A DNA stretch of 19,444 bases from Verrucomicrobiota bacterium (GTDB lineage: Bacteria > Verrucomicrobiota > Verrucomicrobiia > Opitutales > Opitutaceae), in NCBI GenBank assembly GCA_003694825.1, contig RFJS01000023.1, positions 1 through 19,444 on the forward strand, given 5' to 3'. Positions 1-7,570 of the stretch are shown here, piece by piece (positions within the stretch are counted from its first letter, which is position 1; each line of letters opens with the position of its first letter). The notes below the pieces were generated by a model, which was not told the origin of the DNA, did not search any database, and saw nothing but the letters and a program-made list of their open reading frames with translations. The translations under genes were made by a program, and so were the position numbers.

Positions 1-37
1 CCTCCGCGAGCGGCTCCACCGCTTCTCCGGCTCGGGC

Positions 38-799
38 CTATCCCAGAAGCAGCTTCACCGCGGCCGCGACCGTAAACACCACCGCCAGGCCCTCGAACAG
101 TTTCTGCGAGACCCGCTTCGCCACAAAACGTCCCACCAGCGACCCCGCCACAACCGCCGGAGCGAGCCACAGATTCATCCGCAGCGTATCCGTGGTTATG
201 AGACCAAGGTTCACCATAAACGGAACCTTGAAGAGGTTCAGCGCGAAGAAATACGCCGCGCCCGTCCCGAGAAACTCCCACTTCGGCAGGCGCATCGCCA
301 GCAGGTAGATGATCATGACCGGCCCGGCCGCGTTGGCCACCTGAGTGGTGAAGCCCGCCAGAAAACCCGCCATCGGGGCAAACCAGACCGCGTGCTCCGC
401 CACCTCGTGCTCCAGCTTCGCGGCGTCCTGCCGCTTCCGCCAGAAGTGCATCCCCATCATAAAGAGCAGGATGCCGCCGATCAGCAGCGATGCGCCCCGG
501 TTGTCGATCCACTTCAGTGCAAAATACCCGGCGACCACGCCCGGAATGGTCCACGGAAAAAGCCGAAACACATGCCCCCACCGCGTGTGCTTCCGGTAGG
601 CGCTCACCGCGAAAACATCGCCCACGATCAGCAACGGCAGCACCACGCCCGTCGCCAGCTTCGGCGGCATCAGATTGCTGAATACACCGACAATAACGAT
701 GCCGACGCCGGGGATCCCTGATTTCGACAGGCCGACAAACGACGCGCCGACAGCGAGCATGGCCCACTGCCATGGCTCAAAGGAAAGCGCCTCGTTCAC
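38..799 (-). CDS. TauE/SafE-family membrane permease (sulfite exporter-like)
   Basis: Inner-membrane protein of 253 residues, the usual length for the TauE/SafE family, whose members are thought to move small anions such as sulfite or sulfoacetate. The sequence is almost entirely hydrophobic helices, about eight. It has the two-fold repeat of the family: GLSKSGIPG near residues 23-31 in the first half and a matching FTTQVANAAGP near 150-160 in the second. The start is GTG at 799-797. It shares the four bases GTGA (796-799) with the stop of the upstream MBL hydrolase gene, so the two are probably translationally coupled. It is the last gene of a leftward run behind the P-type ATPase. The stop is TAG at 38-40, and no terminator is visible in the few bases that follow. 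The family call is solid; the transported substrate cannot be read from the sequence. Confidence 0.9.
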   Translation of the reverse strand: MNEALSFEPWQWAMLAVGASFVGLSKSGIPGVGIVIVGVFSNLMPPKLATGVVLPLLIVGDVFAVSAYRKHTRWGHVFRLFPWTIPGVVAGYFALKWIDNRGASLLIGGILLFMMGMHFWRKRQDAAKLEHEVAEHAVWFAPMAGFLAGFTTQVANAAGPVMIIYLLAMRLPKWEFLGTGAAYFFALNLFKVPFMVNLGLITTDTLRMNLWLAPAVVAGSLVGRFVAKRVSQKLFEGLAVVFTVAAAVKLLLG

Positions 800-1626
800 G
801 AACGGGCGAAGAACGGGTTGTGCGCCTTCTCCTCGCCGACCGTGGTCAACGGCCCGTGCCCCGGGGCGATGACCGTGTCGTCGGGCAGCGTGAGAATGCG
901 CTCGCGGTCGTTTCTGTATTGATCGGCAAACGACACGAGGCCGCCGCCGATCGAACCGGCAAAGAGCGAGTCGCCGACGACCGCCACGAGCCGCTCGAGT
1001 CCCTTGACGATATACGTCGTCTGCCCCGGCGAATGCCCGCTGGTGAGCACCGACTCGATGCGCAACCGTCCCAGCACGAAGCTCTGCCCCGCGGAAAATG
1101 TCTCCACACCCTTCGGAAAATCCTCCTCCGCCTGTTCGCGCACATTGACATAGGCCTTGGCGCCCGTCTTCGCGAGGAGCCGTTTCAAATCGGCGACATG
1201 ATCCTCGTGGGCGTGGGTGATGAGGATCAGCTCGATCGACACCCCGAGCTCCTCGGCCGCCTTCAGAATCGGCCGCGCATCGGCTCCCGTGTCGAACACG
1301 ACCGCCTTGCGCGATTCTTTATCCCACACGAGGCAGGCGTTCACCGTCATCGACCCGTAGGGCGTGGTAAACATCCGGAAACCGTCGATCTCGCCCGGCT
1401 GCTGCGGATACCACGAGCCGCGTCCCAGCTCCACGAGCGCGTCGGCATCGAGCTTCAAAACGGGCGCCACCCGGCGCAGCGCCTCCTCGTTGAATTCGCC
1501 GGACTTGAGCGCACGCAGTTGCGCCTGCGTGATGCCCGCCTTCTCCATGAGCATCGCGTTGGTCAGGCCGAGCCCGCGTTGCGCTTTGCTGATGACGTCG
1601 CCGGTATGGTCCTCGATGGGAATCAT
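796..1626 (-). CDS. MBL-fold metallo-hydrolase with N-terminal HTH-like segment
   Basis: Predicted cytoplasmic metal-dependent hydrolase of 276 residues. The C-terminal two thirds is a glyoxalase-II-like metallo-beta-lactamase domain with all metal ligands visible: HAHEDH at 138-143, His198 in SGHSPGQTT, Asp219 in VVGDS and His257 in APGHGP. Ahead of it, residues 10-70 look like an XRE-type helix-turn-helix (ISKAQRGLGLTNAMLMEKAG, then ITQAQLRALKSGE). I chose ATG 1626-1624 because GGAG lies ten bases upstream (1637-1640), one of the few recognisable ribosome binding sites in this window. A GTG or similar codon at 1662 would add 12 residues but would overlap the ATPase stop. The gene begins 19 bases after the P-type ATPase and overlaps the TauE-like gene. 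The hydrolase fold is certain. The substrate is unknown, and whether the N-terminal segment binds DNA or is only a structural cap is open. Confidence 0.88.
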   Translation of the reverse strand: MIPIEDHTGDVISKAQRGLGLTNAMLMEKAGITQAQLRALKSGEFNEEALRRVAPVLKLDADALVELGRGSWYPQQPGEIDGFRMFTTPYGSMTVNACLVWDKESRKAVVFDTGADARPILKAAEELGVSIELILITHAHEDHVADLKRLLAKTGAKAYVNVREQAEEDFPKGVETFSAGQSFVLGRLRIESVLTSGHSPGQTTYIVKGLERLVAVVGDSLFAGSIGGGLVSFADQYRNDRERILTLPDDTVIAPGHGPLTTVGEEKAHNPFFARS

Positions 1627-1645
1627 CGTTGTCGTTCTCCGACGC

Positions 1646-3790
1646 TCACTTCCGAGCGTCAAACGTCAAAACGCCCTTGCCCGCCGCGACCTCGTTTCCC
1701 GCCGCCGCGAGAACGCGTCCCGAAACAAAGAGGCTTGAGGCGCCCATAAGCACTGCTGCAAGCACCGGATGCAGCCACCCCGCCGCGGCGATGCCCATGC
1801 CCACGGCGTTGTAGACGGCCGCCACGCGCAGATTGCCCACGATGGCGCGGCGCACGCGGCGGGCGAGCCGGATCGCCTCCGGCAGCGTTCCGAGTGACTC
1901 GCCGCGGGTGAGGGCCATCGCACTGCCCCGGGCCAGCTCTGCCCCGTGCTGGATGGCGATCGACGCATCCGCCTGCGCCAGGGCGGGCGCGTCATTGAGC
2001 CCGTCGCCGGCGAAAAGCACGCTGTCACCGGCGGCTTGCCGCTCGCGGATCGCCGCCGCCTTCTCCTCCGGCGTCAGACCCACCCGGCGGGGCACACCGG
2101 GCCAAAGCGCGGCGCCGAACTCCGGATCCCCCGTGAGAATCTCCGAGCGCACTCCGAGCGCCTCCAGTTCCCGGAAAACCGCACCGGCATCATCGTAGGC
2201 GCGTTCGCGCAGCCGGATCCTCGCCGCCGGGATCCCGTCCACCGCCACACCGACCGAACGTTCGCCGGCCGGCCGGGCCGCCTTCCCAGCGCGACCTCTG
2301 TCCGTCTCCACCACGCCCAGCCGCACGGCGAAAACGCGCCCGTCGCGACGCCGGGCCACCCGCGCCTCGAGACCGAAACCGGGAACCACCCGCCCTTCGA
2401 CCAGCGCGAAACCCGAGAGATCGCCCTTCGCAATGCCCCGCAGCGTCTTCGCGATCGGATGATCCGCCGCCTGCTCGGCAACGGCGATCACCGCGGCAAG
2501 CTCCCCGCCCGCCAGCGGCGCCCCCGGCAACGTCTCCAGCGCGCTCACGCTCAGGTCCGGCCGGCACAGTGTCCCGGTCTTGTCGAAAAACGCCACGTTC
2601 ACCCGCGCCAGGCGGTCCACGAACTCGCCCGTGGTCGCCACCAGGCCCAGTCGCCCGAGACCGACGAGCCCGGACCAGATCCCCAGCGGCGTCGCCAACC
2701 CCAGCGCACAGGGACATGCCACCACCAGCACCGCCAGTCCATTGACGATCGCCTCGTGCAACCCCGCCGCCACATACCACCCGATCATCGTGCCGGCGCT
2801 CACCACGAGAACAAGTGGCACAAACTTCGCCGCCAGCCGGTCCGCCTGCCGCTGCAGCCCCGAGGGCTGCAGCCGTGCCTGCTCGATGGTCGCCAGCATT
2901 CCGTCGAGGCGCCGGGCGCCGCCCGCGGCCGTGACCTCGATGGCAAAGGCGCCGTCCACCGACCGCATGCCGGCGTAGAGCGCATCGCCGGGGCCGAACC
3001 GGCGCGGGGTCGGTTCGCCGGTCAACGGCGTGGTCCACACCAACCCCTGCCCCTCGCGCACCACCCCATCCACCGGCACCGTCTCCCCGGCGGCCACGAT
3101 CACCGTCTCTCCCGGCCGGATGGCCTCCACCGGCCGCTCCTCCAGCTCGCCGCGGGCATTGCGCACCCGTCCGGCGCGGTGGGCCTCGCGGAGGGTCCGG
3201 ATCGCCGCCAGGGCTCGAGCCCGCGACTGTGCCCCGACAAGTTTGCCCGCCGTGTAGATCGCCAGCAGGATCGCCACCAATTCGTAAAACACCGGCCCCT
3301 CCTCCCGCACCGTCGAGTAGACCGACACGGCAAAAGACCCCGTGAGGGTGACGAGAAAGAGCTGATCGACCGTGATGCGCCCGGCCCGCGCCGTCGCGAT
3401 GCTCTCCCGCCAGAGCGGACCGCCGAGGAGCCACAACACCGCCACCGCGCTCGCGGCCAGCGCGCCGTGCAGCGCCCAGAAGGCCCAGCCGCTCGGCGGG
3501 CTCATGTTCGCCGCGAGCCCGAACGCCATGCCCTGCCCCGCCACGACCAGCGCGATGGCCAGGCGCACCCAGGCCCGCTGGTCCGCCGTCTCCCCGGCGG
3601 CGCCGGCCTCGGCCGCGGCACGGGCGGAATCCATCGCAGCGGCGGGAGCAGTATTGTCGTCGGCAGTCGTCACCGCCCGCGAAGCGAACCAGCCCGGCTG
3701 CAGCACGCAAATGCGAAAGCCGCCCTCCGCGCCCGCCCCGGATGGAACCGGGCGGAGATTGTCCTTTTCATACCCCCCGGCCATCCTCAA
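1646..3790 (-). CDS. Heavy-metal P1B-type ATPase, Cu(I)-type motifs, no N-terminal HMA domain
   Basis: ATP-driven metal exporter of the inner membrane, 714 residues from a TTG start. The complete catalytic core is present: TGEP at 257-260 (actuator), CPC at 359-361 (metal site), DKTGT at 403-407 (phosphorylated Asp403), DHP at 443-445, TGD at 553-555 and GDGLNDAP at 595-602. Asn653, Tyr660-Asn661 and the Met682/Ser685-Ser686 group match the transmembrane signature of Cu(I) pumps. The first 70 residues are low-complexity Ala/Gly and contain no CxxC. The usual heavy-metal-binding N-terminal domain is therefore absent, and it cannot lie upstream because a divergent gene starts 41 bases away. The true start is uncertain: TTG 3790, ATG 3784 and ATG 3634 are all possible, none with a good ribosome site. 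It leads the ATPase, MBL hydrolase and TauE-like run. Silver, or copper delivery to an oxidase, are alternative roles. Confidence 0.9.
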   Translation of the reverse strand: MRMAGGYEKDNLRPVPSGAGAEGGFRICVLQPGWFASRAVTTADDNTAPAAAMDSARAAAEAGAAGETADQRAWVRLAIALVVAGQGMAFGLAANMSPPSGWAFWALHGALAASAVAVLWLLGGPLWRESIATARAGRITVDQLFLVTLTGSFAVSVYSTVREEGPVFYELVAILLAIYTAGKLVGAQSRARALAAIRTLREAHRAGRVRNARGELEERPVEAIRPGETVIVAAGETVPVDGVVREGQGLVWTTPLTGEPTPRRFGPGDALYAGMRSVDGAFAIEVTAAGGARRLDGMLATIEQARLQPSGLQRQADRLAAKFVPLVLVVSAGTMIGWYVAAGLHEAIVNGLAVLVVACPCALGLATPLGIWSGLVGLGRLGLVATTGEFVDRLARVNVAFFDKTGTLCRPDLSVSALETLPGAPLAGGELAAVIAVAEQAADHPIAKTLRGIAKGDLSGFALVEGRVVPGFGLEARVARRRDGRVFAVRLGVVETDRGRAGKAARPAGERSVGVAVDGIPAARIRLRERAYDDAGAVFRELEALGVRSEILTGDPEFGAALWPGVPRRVGLTPEEKAAAIRERQAAGDSVLFAGDGLNDAPALAQADASIAIQHGAELARGSAMALTRGESLGTLPEAIRLARRVRRAIVGNLRVAAVYNAVGMGIAAAGWLHPVLAAVLMGASSLFVSGRVLAAAGNEVAAGKGVLTFDARK

Positions 3791-3831
3791 AAACCACAGC
3801 TTCCGCCCGCCGTCGCGTCCCTTTTCAATCC
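3791..3831. promoter_or_regulatory. Short divergent intergenic region
   Basis: Only 41 bases separate the outermost start of the leftward P-type ATPase from the ATG of the rightward coiled-coil gene. Promoters for both must lie here or inside the opposing 5' ends, unless the ATPase starts further in, for example at 3634. I see no convincing -35/-10 pair and no Shine-Dalgarno in front of ATG 3832. The assignment rests on gene orientation only. Confidence 0.35.
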
Positions 3832-4578
3832 ATGAGAGGAGTCAACCTGTTCCTGAGCCTGCTCGCCGTTCTCTCGGCCGGCATCTCGGTTGCCCTCTTC
3901 TCGCTCATTGGCGGCAACACCCGCGCGCTCAAACGGGAAAACGAAAACCTCCACGCCATGCTCGAGCGGGCCCGCGAAGACCGCAGCGAGGCGCTGGCCG
4001 AGCGCGATGAAGCCCGCGCCCGGGCCGAGGCGATCGAAGCGGAGATCCGCGAATACAAGGCCCGCAATGTCACCCTCGAGGCGCGCAACCGCCAGCTCTC
4101 CCGCGAGGTCCTCGCCGCCCGCGAACAGATCGAGGCGCTCCAGCGCGTCGATGCCGCCCGCGATCGCGAACTCGCCGAGCTGCGCCAGCAGCTCATCGAC
4201 GCCACCGCCCTCGCCGGCACGACCCCGGCCCAGGATGAACTCTCCGAGAAGCTCGCCGCCTACGAGGCCCGCATCGCCGACCTCGAGGCCGAGCTCGAGG
4301 CGCTCCGTGCCGACAAACAGACCGACGCCCTCGCCGGCGTGCCGCCGGATCTCACCGGATCGGTGCTGGAAGTCGGGCCGAAATCCGCTTTTGTTGTCCT
4401 CGACATCGGCGCTCAGGATGGAGCCGTGCCCACCCTCGAAATGAATCTCCGGCGCGGCAGCCGCGTCATCGCCCGCATCCGCATCACCGATGTCTATGAA
4501 ACCACCAGTGTCGCCCACGTGTTGCCCGATACCGTGCGGAGCCGCATTCGTGCCGGCGACACCGCCACTCGCTCCTGA
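3832..4578 (+). CDS. Membrane-anchored coiled-coil protein with C-terminal beta domain
   Basis: Protein of 248 residues with no name I can assign. It has three parts: one N-terminal transmembrane helix (about 4-26); a long, charged, heptad-like coiled coil rich in Ala, Glu and Arg (about 33-165); and a compact C-terminal segment (about 175-245) with alternating hydrophobic strands, including LTGSVLEVGPKSAFVVLDIG, then DGAVPTLEMNLRRG and TSVAHVLPDT. This order resembles the cell-shape protein MreC, but the C-terminal part looks more like the small beta-barrel with a DG turn found in some envelope proteins, and no mreB or mreD is nearby. ATG 3832 was chosen because translation upstream of it lacks protein character and the hydrophobic helix begins right after it. 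The small lipoprotein gene follows after 20 bases. An envelope-spanning structural role is inferred from topology only. Confidence 0.8.
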   Translation: MRGVNLFLSLLAVLSAGISVALFSLIGGNTRALKRENENLHAMLERAREDRSEALAERDEARARAEAIEAEIREYKARNVTLEARNRQLSREVLAAREQIEALQRVDAARDRELAELRQQLIDATALAGTTPAQDELSEKLAAYEARIADLEAELEALRADKQTDALAGVPPDLTGSVLEVGPKSAFVVLDIGAQDGAVPTLEMNLRRGSRVIARIRITDVYETTSVAHVLPDTVRSRIRAGDTATRS

Positions 4579-4598
4579 AAACCGCACGCTCCACTCCC

Positions 4599-4754
4599 AT
4601 GCAGAACAAGAAAATCCGTTGCCTCCTGCTCCTGGTTCTCGCCGCGACCGGCGCCGCGCTCTTCTCGGGCTGCGCCACGCCTCAGGATTCCGCCGTGCCC
4701 TGGAGCCGGCCCGCCGACTGGGAAGGCCAGCTGCCCGGCATGGGTGGCCTGTGA
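4599..4754 (+). CDS. Small predicted lipoprotein (51 residues)
   Basis: A very short gene translating to 51 residues and ending in TGA. It starts with a classic lipoprotein signal: basic QNKKIRC, a hydrophobic stretch of Leu, Val and Ala, then the lipobox FSGC, with the lipidated Cys near residue 25. The mature part is only about 27 residues and is rich in Trp, Pro and Gly: PWSRPADWEGQLPGMGGL. The two Trp residues and the WEG/PGM pattern look selected rather than random. ATG 4599 lies 20 bases after the coiled-coil gene stop and about 105 bases before rsmI, so it probably belongs to the same transcript. It could be a small outer-membrane or periplasm-facing partner of the coiled-coil protein. 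That role is inference; the lipoprotein call rests on the signal and lipobox. Confidence 0.72.
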   Translation: MQNKKIRCLLLLVLAATGAALFSGCATPQDSAVPWSRPADWEGQLPGMGGL

Positions 4755-4859
4755 GCGCCGCCACCCGGTGCTGCCGCCTCCGAGCCCGTCCCCGTCCCGG
4801 CGCCTCGTTGTCGCCATGCGCCACGCCGCCGCTTTGCTGAAACCGCCGCCCGTGCCCGC

Positions 4860-5582
4860 ATGACCGCCCCGCGCACCGACAGCCCCTCGCCGGGCTCCGG
4901 CACACTCTACATCGTCGCCACGCCGATCGGAAACCTCGCCGACATCACCGAACGGGCCGCCGAGACCCTCCGCCGTGCCGACCTTGTTGCCTGCGAGGAC
5001 ACCCGCACGAGCCGCGTCCTGCTCGAGCGGATCGGCGCCGCCGGCGTGCCGACGATCGCCTACCACGAGCACAACGAGCGCCGCATGGCCGAACGCCTCG
5101 CGGATCGTGTCGCCGCCGGTGAACAGGTCGCGGTGATCTCCGATGCCGGCACGCCGGGGCTGAGCGACCCGGGCTTCCGCGTCGTGCGGGAATGCCGGCG
5201 GCGCGGCCTGCCGGTCGTCGCCATTCCCGGGCCGTGCGCCCTCATCGCCCTGCTTTCCGTCGCGGGCCTGCCGACAAACGCCTTTTTCTACGCGGGTTTT
5301 CTCCCGCCGAAAACCGCTGCCCGCCGCCGCTTCCTCGAGGAGCATCGCGACTTCCCCCACACGATCGCGCTCTACGAATCCTGCCACCGCATCCGGGCGC
5401 TCGCCGCCGAGATCGAGGCGATCCTCGGTCCCGAGCGCGTGATCTGCATTGGCAAGGAACTCACCAAGCTGCACGAGCGCGTCCTCACCGGTCCGGCCGC
5501 CGAAGTGCGCGCCAGCCTCGAGTCCATCCCGAACAAGGGGGAATTCGCCGTGCTCATCGCCCCCGCCTCCTTCCAACTGTGA
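4860..5582 (+). CDS. rsmI: 16S rRNA (cytidine1402-2'-O)-methyltransferase RsmI
   Basis: SAM-dependent tetrapyrrole-methylase-fold enzyme that methylates the ribose of C1402 in the 16S rRNA decoding centre. Diagnostic motifs are GTLYIVATPIGNL at about 14-26, CEDTRTSRVLL at 45-55, SDAGTPGLSDPG at 94-105 and IPGPCA at 122-127. At 240 residues it is shorter than the roughly 285 typical of the family. It stops just after the GEFAVLIAP strand, so the small C-terminal helical domain is missing. That could be a lineage-specific short form, because the stop is followed directly by the next gene with no leftover coding sequence. ATG 4860 is the first sensible start and lacks a clear ribosome site. The Ppx/GppA gene begins two bases after its stop, implying one transcript. 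Confidence 0.94.
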   Translation: MTAPRTDSPSPGSGTLYIVATPIGNLADITERAAETLRRADLVACEDTRTSRVLLERIGAAGVPTIAYHEHNERRMAERLADRVAAGEQVAVISDAGTPGLSDPGFRVVRECRRRGLPVVAIPGPCALIALLSVAGLPTNAFFYAGFLPPKTAARRRFLEEHRDFPHTIALYESCHRIRALAAEIEAILGPERVICIGKELTKLHERVLTGPAAEVRASLESIPNKGEFAVLIAPASFQL

Positions 5583-5584
5583 CC

Positions 5585-6559
5585 ATGCCGGCCCTTCCCC
5601 GCACCGTCGCCGTGATCGATATCGGGAGCAACTCGATCAAGCTTCTCGTCGCCGCAGCCGCGCCCGACGGCGGCGTGCTCACCCTCGCGCACCGCACCGA
5701 AGAGACGCGCATCGGCACCGGCATCACCGGGAATCCGCCGCGCCTTCAGCCGGACCCCATGCGGCGCGCCGCCGCTTCCGTGCAGACGCTCGCGGCGGCC
5801 GCCGGGCCCTTCGAGCCGGTCCGCACCGTCGTCGTCGCCACCAGCGCCGTGCGCGACGCGGTCAACCGCAACGACTTTCGCGACCTCATCCGCACCGCCT
5901 GCGGCCTCGAGCTGCGCGTGCTCACGGGCGAGGAGGAGGCGCGCTACATCGCGCGCGGCATTCTCTGCGACCCCGGGCTGGCGGGCACGGACGCCTTCTA
6001 CCTTTTCGATCTCGGAGGCGGGAGCATGGAGCTGCTCGCCATCGACCACGCCGTCCCCGTCGCCCTTGCGAGCCTGCCTCTCGGCTGTGTCCGGCTCACC
6101 GAGAAGCTCGTGGCCGACCCCTCCCGCCCGCTCCCCTCCGAGGCCATTGCCGCCGTGCGGGAGGAAGTCGCCGCAGTGGTCGGCGCCTCCGGATTCGCCT
6201 TCAGCCTCCCGGCCGGTTCACCCGCCGTCGTCACCGGCGGCACCGCCACGACTTTCCGCGCCATGCAGGCCGCCGCATCCGGGAAGCCGATCGAAGAAAC
6301 CGCCCCCACCATCGCCGTCGCCGACCTCGCCGCGCTCGCCGAGACCCTCGCGGCGGAGACGATCGAGCAGCGTCGCGCCCGGCCCGGCCTCCCCCCGAAA
6401 CGGGCCGACGTCATCCCCGTCGCCCTGCTCACGCTCGCGGAAACCGCCCGTCTCGCCGGTGTCGATACACTGCGGCACTCGTTCTTCAATCTCCGCTACG
6501 GCCTCGCCGCCGAGTTGCTCGAGCAGGCCGAAGCGGCGGCCCGGCCCGCCGAAGACTGA
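5585..6559 (+). CDS. Ppx/GppA-family exopolyphosphatase / pppGpp phosphatase
   Basis: ASKHA-fold phosphatase of 324 residues that should cleave polyphosphate and/or pppGpp in the cytoplasm. Visible motifs are IDIGSNSIKLLV at 11-22 (phosphate-1 loop), ATSAVRDA at 85-92, TGEEEARYIARG at 114-125 (catalytic Glu region), FDLGGGSMELL at 141-151 (phosphate-2 loop), TGGTATT at 217-223 and RHSFFNLRYGL at 297-307. Its length fits the two-domain short form without the C-terminal HD-like domain found in E. coli Ppx. ATG 5585 sits two bases after the rsmI stop, so expression is probably coupled. Short forms act on either polyphosphate or pppGpp, so I give no gene symbol. The next gene is convergent, 28 bases away. 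Confidence 0.92.
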   Translation: MPALPRTVAVIDIGSNSIKLLVAAAAPDGGVLTLAHRTEETRIGTGITGNPPRLQPDPMRRAAASVQTLAAAAGPFEPVRTVVVATSAVRDAVNRNDFRDLIRTACGLELRVLTGEEEARYIARGILCDPGLAGTDAFYLFDLGGGSMELLAIDHAVPVALASLPLGCVRLTEKLVADPSRPLPSEAIAAVREEVAAVVGASGFAFSLPAGSPAVVTGGTATTFRAMQAAASGKPIEETAPTIAVADLAALAETLAAETIEQRRARPGLPPKRADVIPVALLTLAETARLAGVDTLRHSFFNLRYGLAAELLEQAEAAARPAED

Positions 6560-6587
6560 TCACTCCGCCGGCGCCGGCACACGCCCC

Positions 6588-7529
6588 TCATTCGCCGAGC
6601 GCCACCAGGTAGTCGCGAAAGTCCGTCGGCAACGGTGCCTCGAGTTCGACGCGTGCCTGCGTGATGGGATGCGCGAACGCCAGCTGAGCGGCATGCAGCA
6701 TCACCCGCGGCGGGCGCCGCGGCAGCCGGCCATCCATCCGCCAGCCATAGGTTGAATCGCCGAGAATCGGATGCCCGAGCGCCTGCATGTGCACGCGGAT
6801 CTGATGGGTGCGTCCCGTGTGGATGCGACACCGCAGCAGCGTGGCCGAGCGCGGGAACGTCTCCTCAACCTTCCAATCCGTGTGGGCAAAACGCCCGCTC
6901 TCCTCGTCCCTGGCCACCATCATCCGCGTGCGGTGGGTGTGATGCCGCGTGATGGGGAGCTTGATCGTCCCGCTGAGCAGCCGGGGCCGGCCCGCGACGA
7001 GCGCCAGGTAGGCCTTTTCCGTCTCGCGAGCCGCAAACGCGGCCGAAAGGCCGCGGTGCGCGGCATCGCTCTTGGCCACCACGATCACACCGCTGGTATC
7101 GCGGTCCAGCCGATGCACGATGCCGGGCCGCTCGACGCCGCCGATGCCGCTGAGCCGGCCGCGGCAGTGCGCCAGCAGCGCGTGCACCAGCGTGTCCTCC
7201 CCTGTGCCGGCCCCGGGGTGCACGACCATCCCCGGCGGTTTGTTGACGGCCACCAGGTGCTCGTCCTCGAAGAGGATGTCGAGGGAGATCTCGACCGGGA
7301 CCAGCTCCGCGGGGCGCGGCGGCGGCACGTCGTAGACCAGCACGTCCCCCGCCGAGACGCGGCGGTTTTTCGCGATCGGCCTGCCGCCCAGCCGCACCCG
7401 CTCCTCGTCGAAGAGCCGCTGCACCGCCGCCCGGCTCATCTCGGGCAGCGCTTCGCAGAGGATCTTGTCGGCGCGCGCCTTCGCCACTCCCTCCGGCACG
7501 ACGAGCCGGCGCGGCTCTTCCGTATCCAT
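6588..7529 (-). CDS. RluA/RluD-family pseudouridine synthase with S4 domain
   Basis: Converts specific uridines of (probably 23S) rRNA to pseudouridine. An S4 RNA-binding domain occupies about residues 9-70 (VAKARADKILCEALPEMSRA). The catalytic domain follows: NKPPGMVVHPG at 96-106, HRLDRDTSGVIVVAK at 139-153 with catalytic Asp142, and the RNA-binding GRTHQIRVHM at 239-248. The length of 313 residues fits RluD/RluC. I start at ATG 7529, in front of a natural N-terminus. GTG 7574 would overlap the stop of the adenosine deaminase gene by GTGA and add 15 residues with no family similarity that I can see. It is the last gene of the leftward run. RluD and RluC cannot be told apart here, so the symbol is left empty. 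Confidence 0.93.
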   Translation of the reverse strand: MDTEEPRRLVVPEGVAKARADKILCEALPEMSRAAVQRLFDEERVRLGGRPIAKNRRVSAGDVLVYDVPPPRPAELVPVEISLDILFEDEHLVAVNKPPGMVVHPGAGTGEDTLVHALLAHCRGRLSGIGGVERPGIVHRLDRDTSGVIVVAKSDAAHRGLSAAFAARETEKAYLALVAGRPRLLSGTIKLPITRHHTHRTRMMVARDEESGRFAHTDWKVEETFPRSATLLRCRIHTGRTHQIRVHMQALGHPILGDSTYGWRMDGRLPRRPPRVMLHAAQLAFAHPITQARVELEAPLPTDFRDYLVALGE

Positions 7530-7570
7530 GTTTTCGCTCGTCACCGTGCGGAATCCGTCATCCCCCGGGC

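Noticed and set aside
1..37. Possible further gene or terminator at the left edge.
   Set aside because: Only 37 bases remain after the TauE-like stop. No motif, hairpin with T-run or codable fragment could be supported.
1946..3835. Very long plus-strand open frame (629 codons) opposite the P-type ATPase; similar long frames at 7805-9226, 10620-12512 and 16667-18385.
   Set aside because: Translations are low-complexity Arg/His/Gly/Pro-rich with no motif, and the opposite strand carries proteins with full catalytic signatures. Such shadow frames are expected in GC-rich DNA.
4816..4863. A 15-codon frame (ATG 4816 to TGA 4861-4863) overlapping the rsmI start by ATGA, like a leader peptide.
   Set aside because: No ribosome site, no regulatory codons and no attenuator-like hairpins. 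A chance frame of this size is likely.
6567..6578. Perfect 12-base palindrome GCCGGCGCCGGC between the convergent Ppx/GppA and pseudouridine synthase genes.
   Set aside because: There is no loop or T-run, and such GC palindromes are frequent at this base composition. It is not a supportable terminator.
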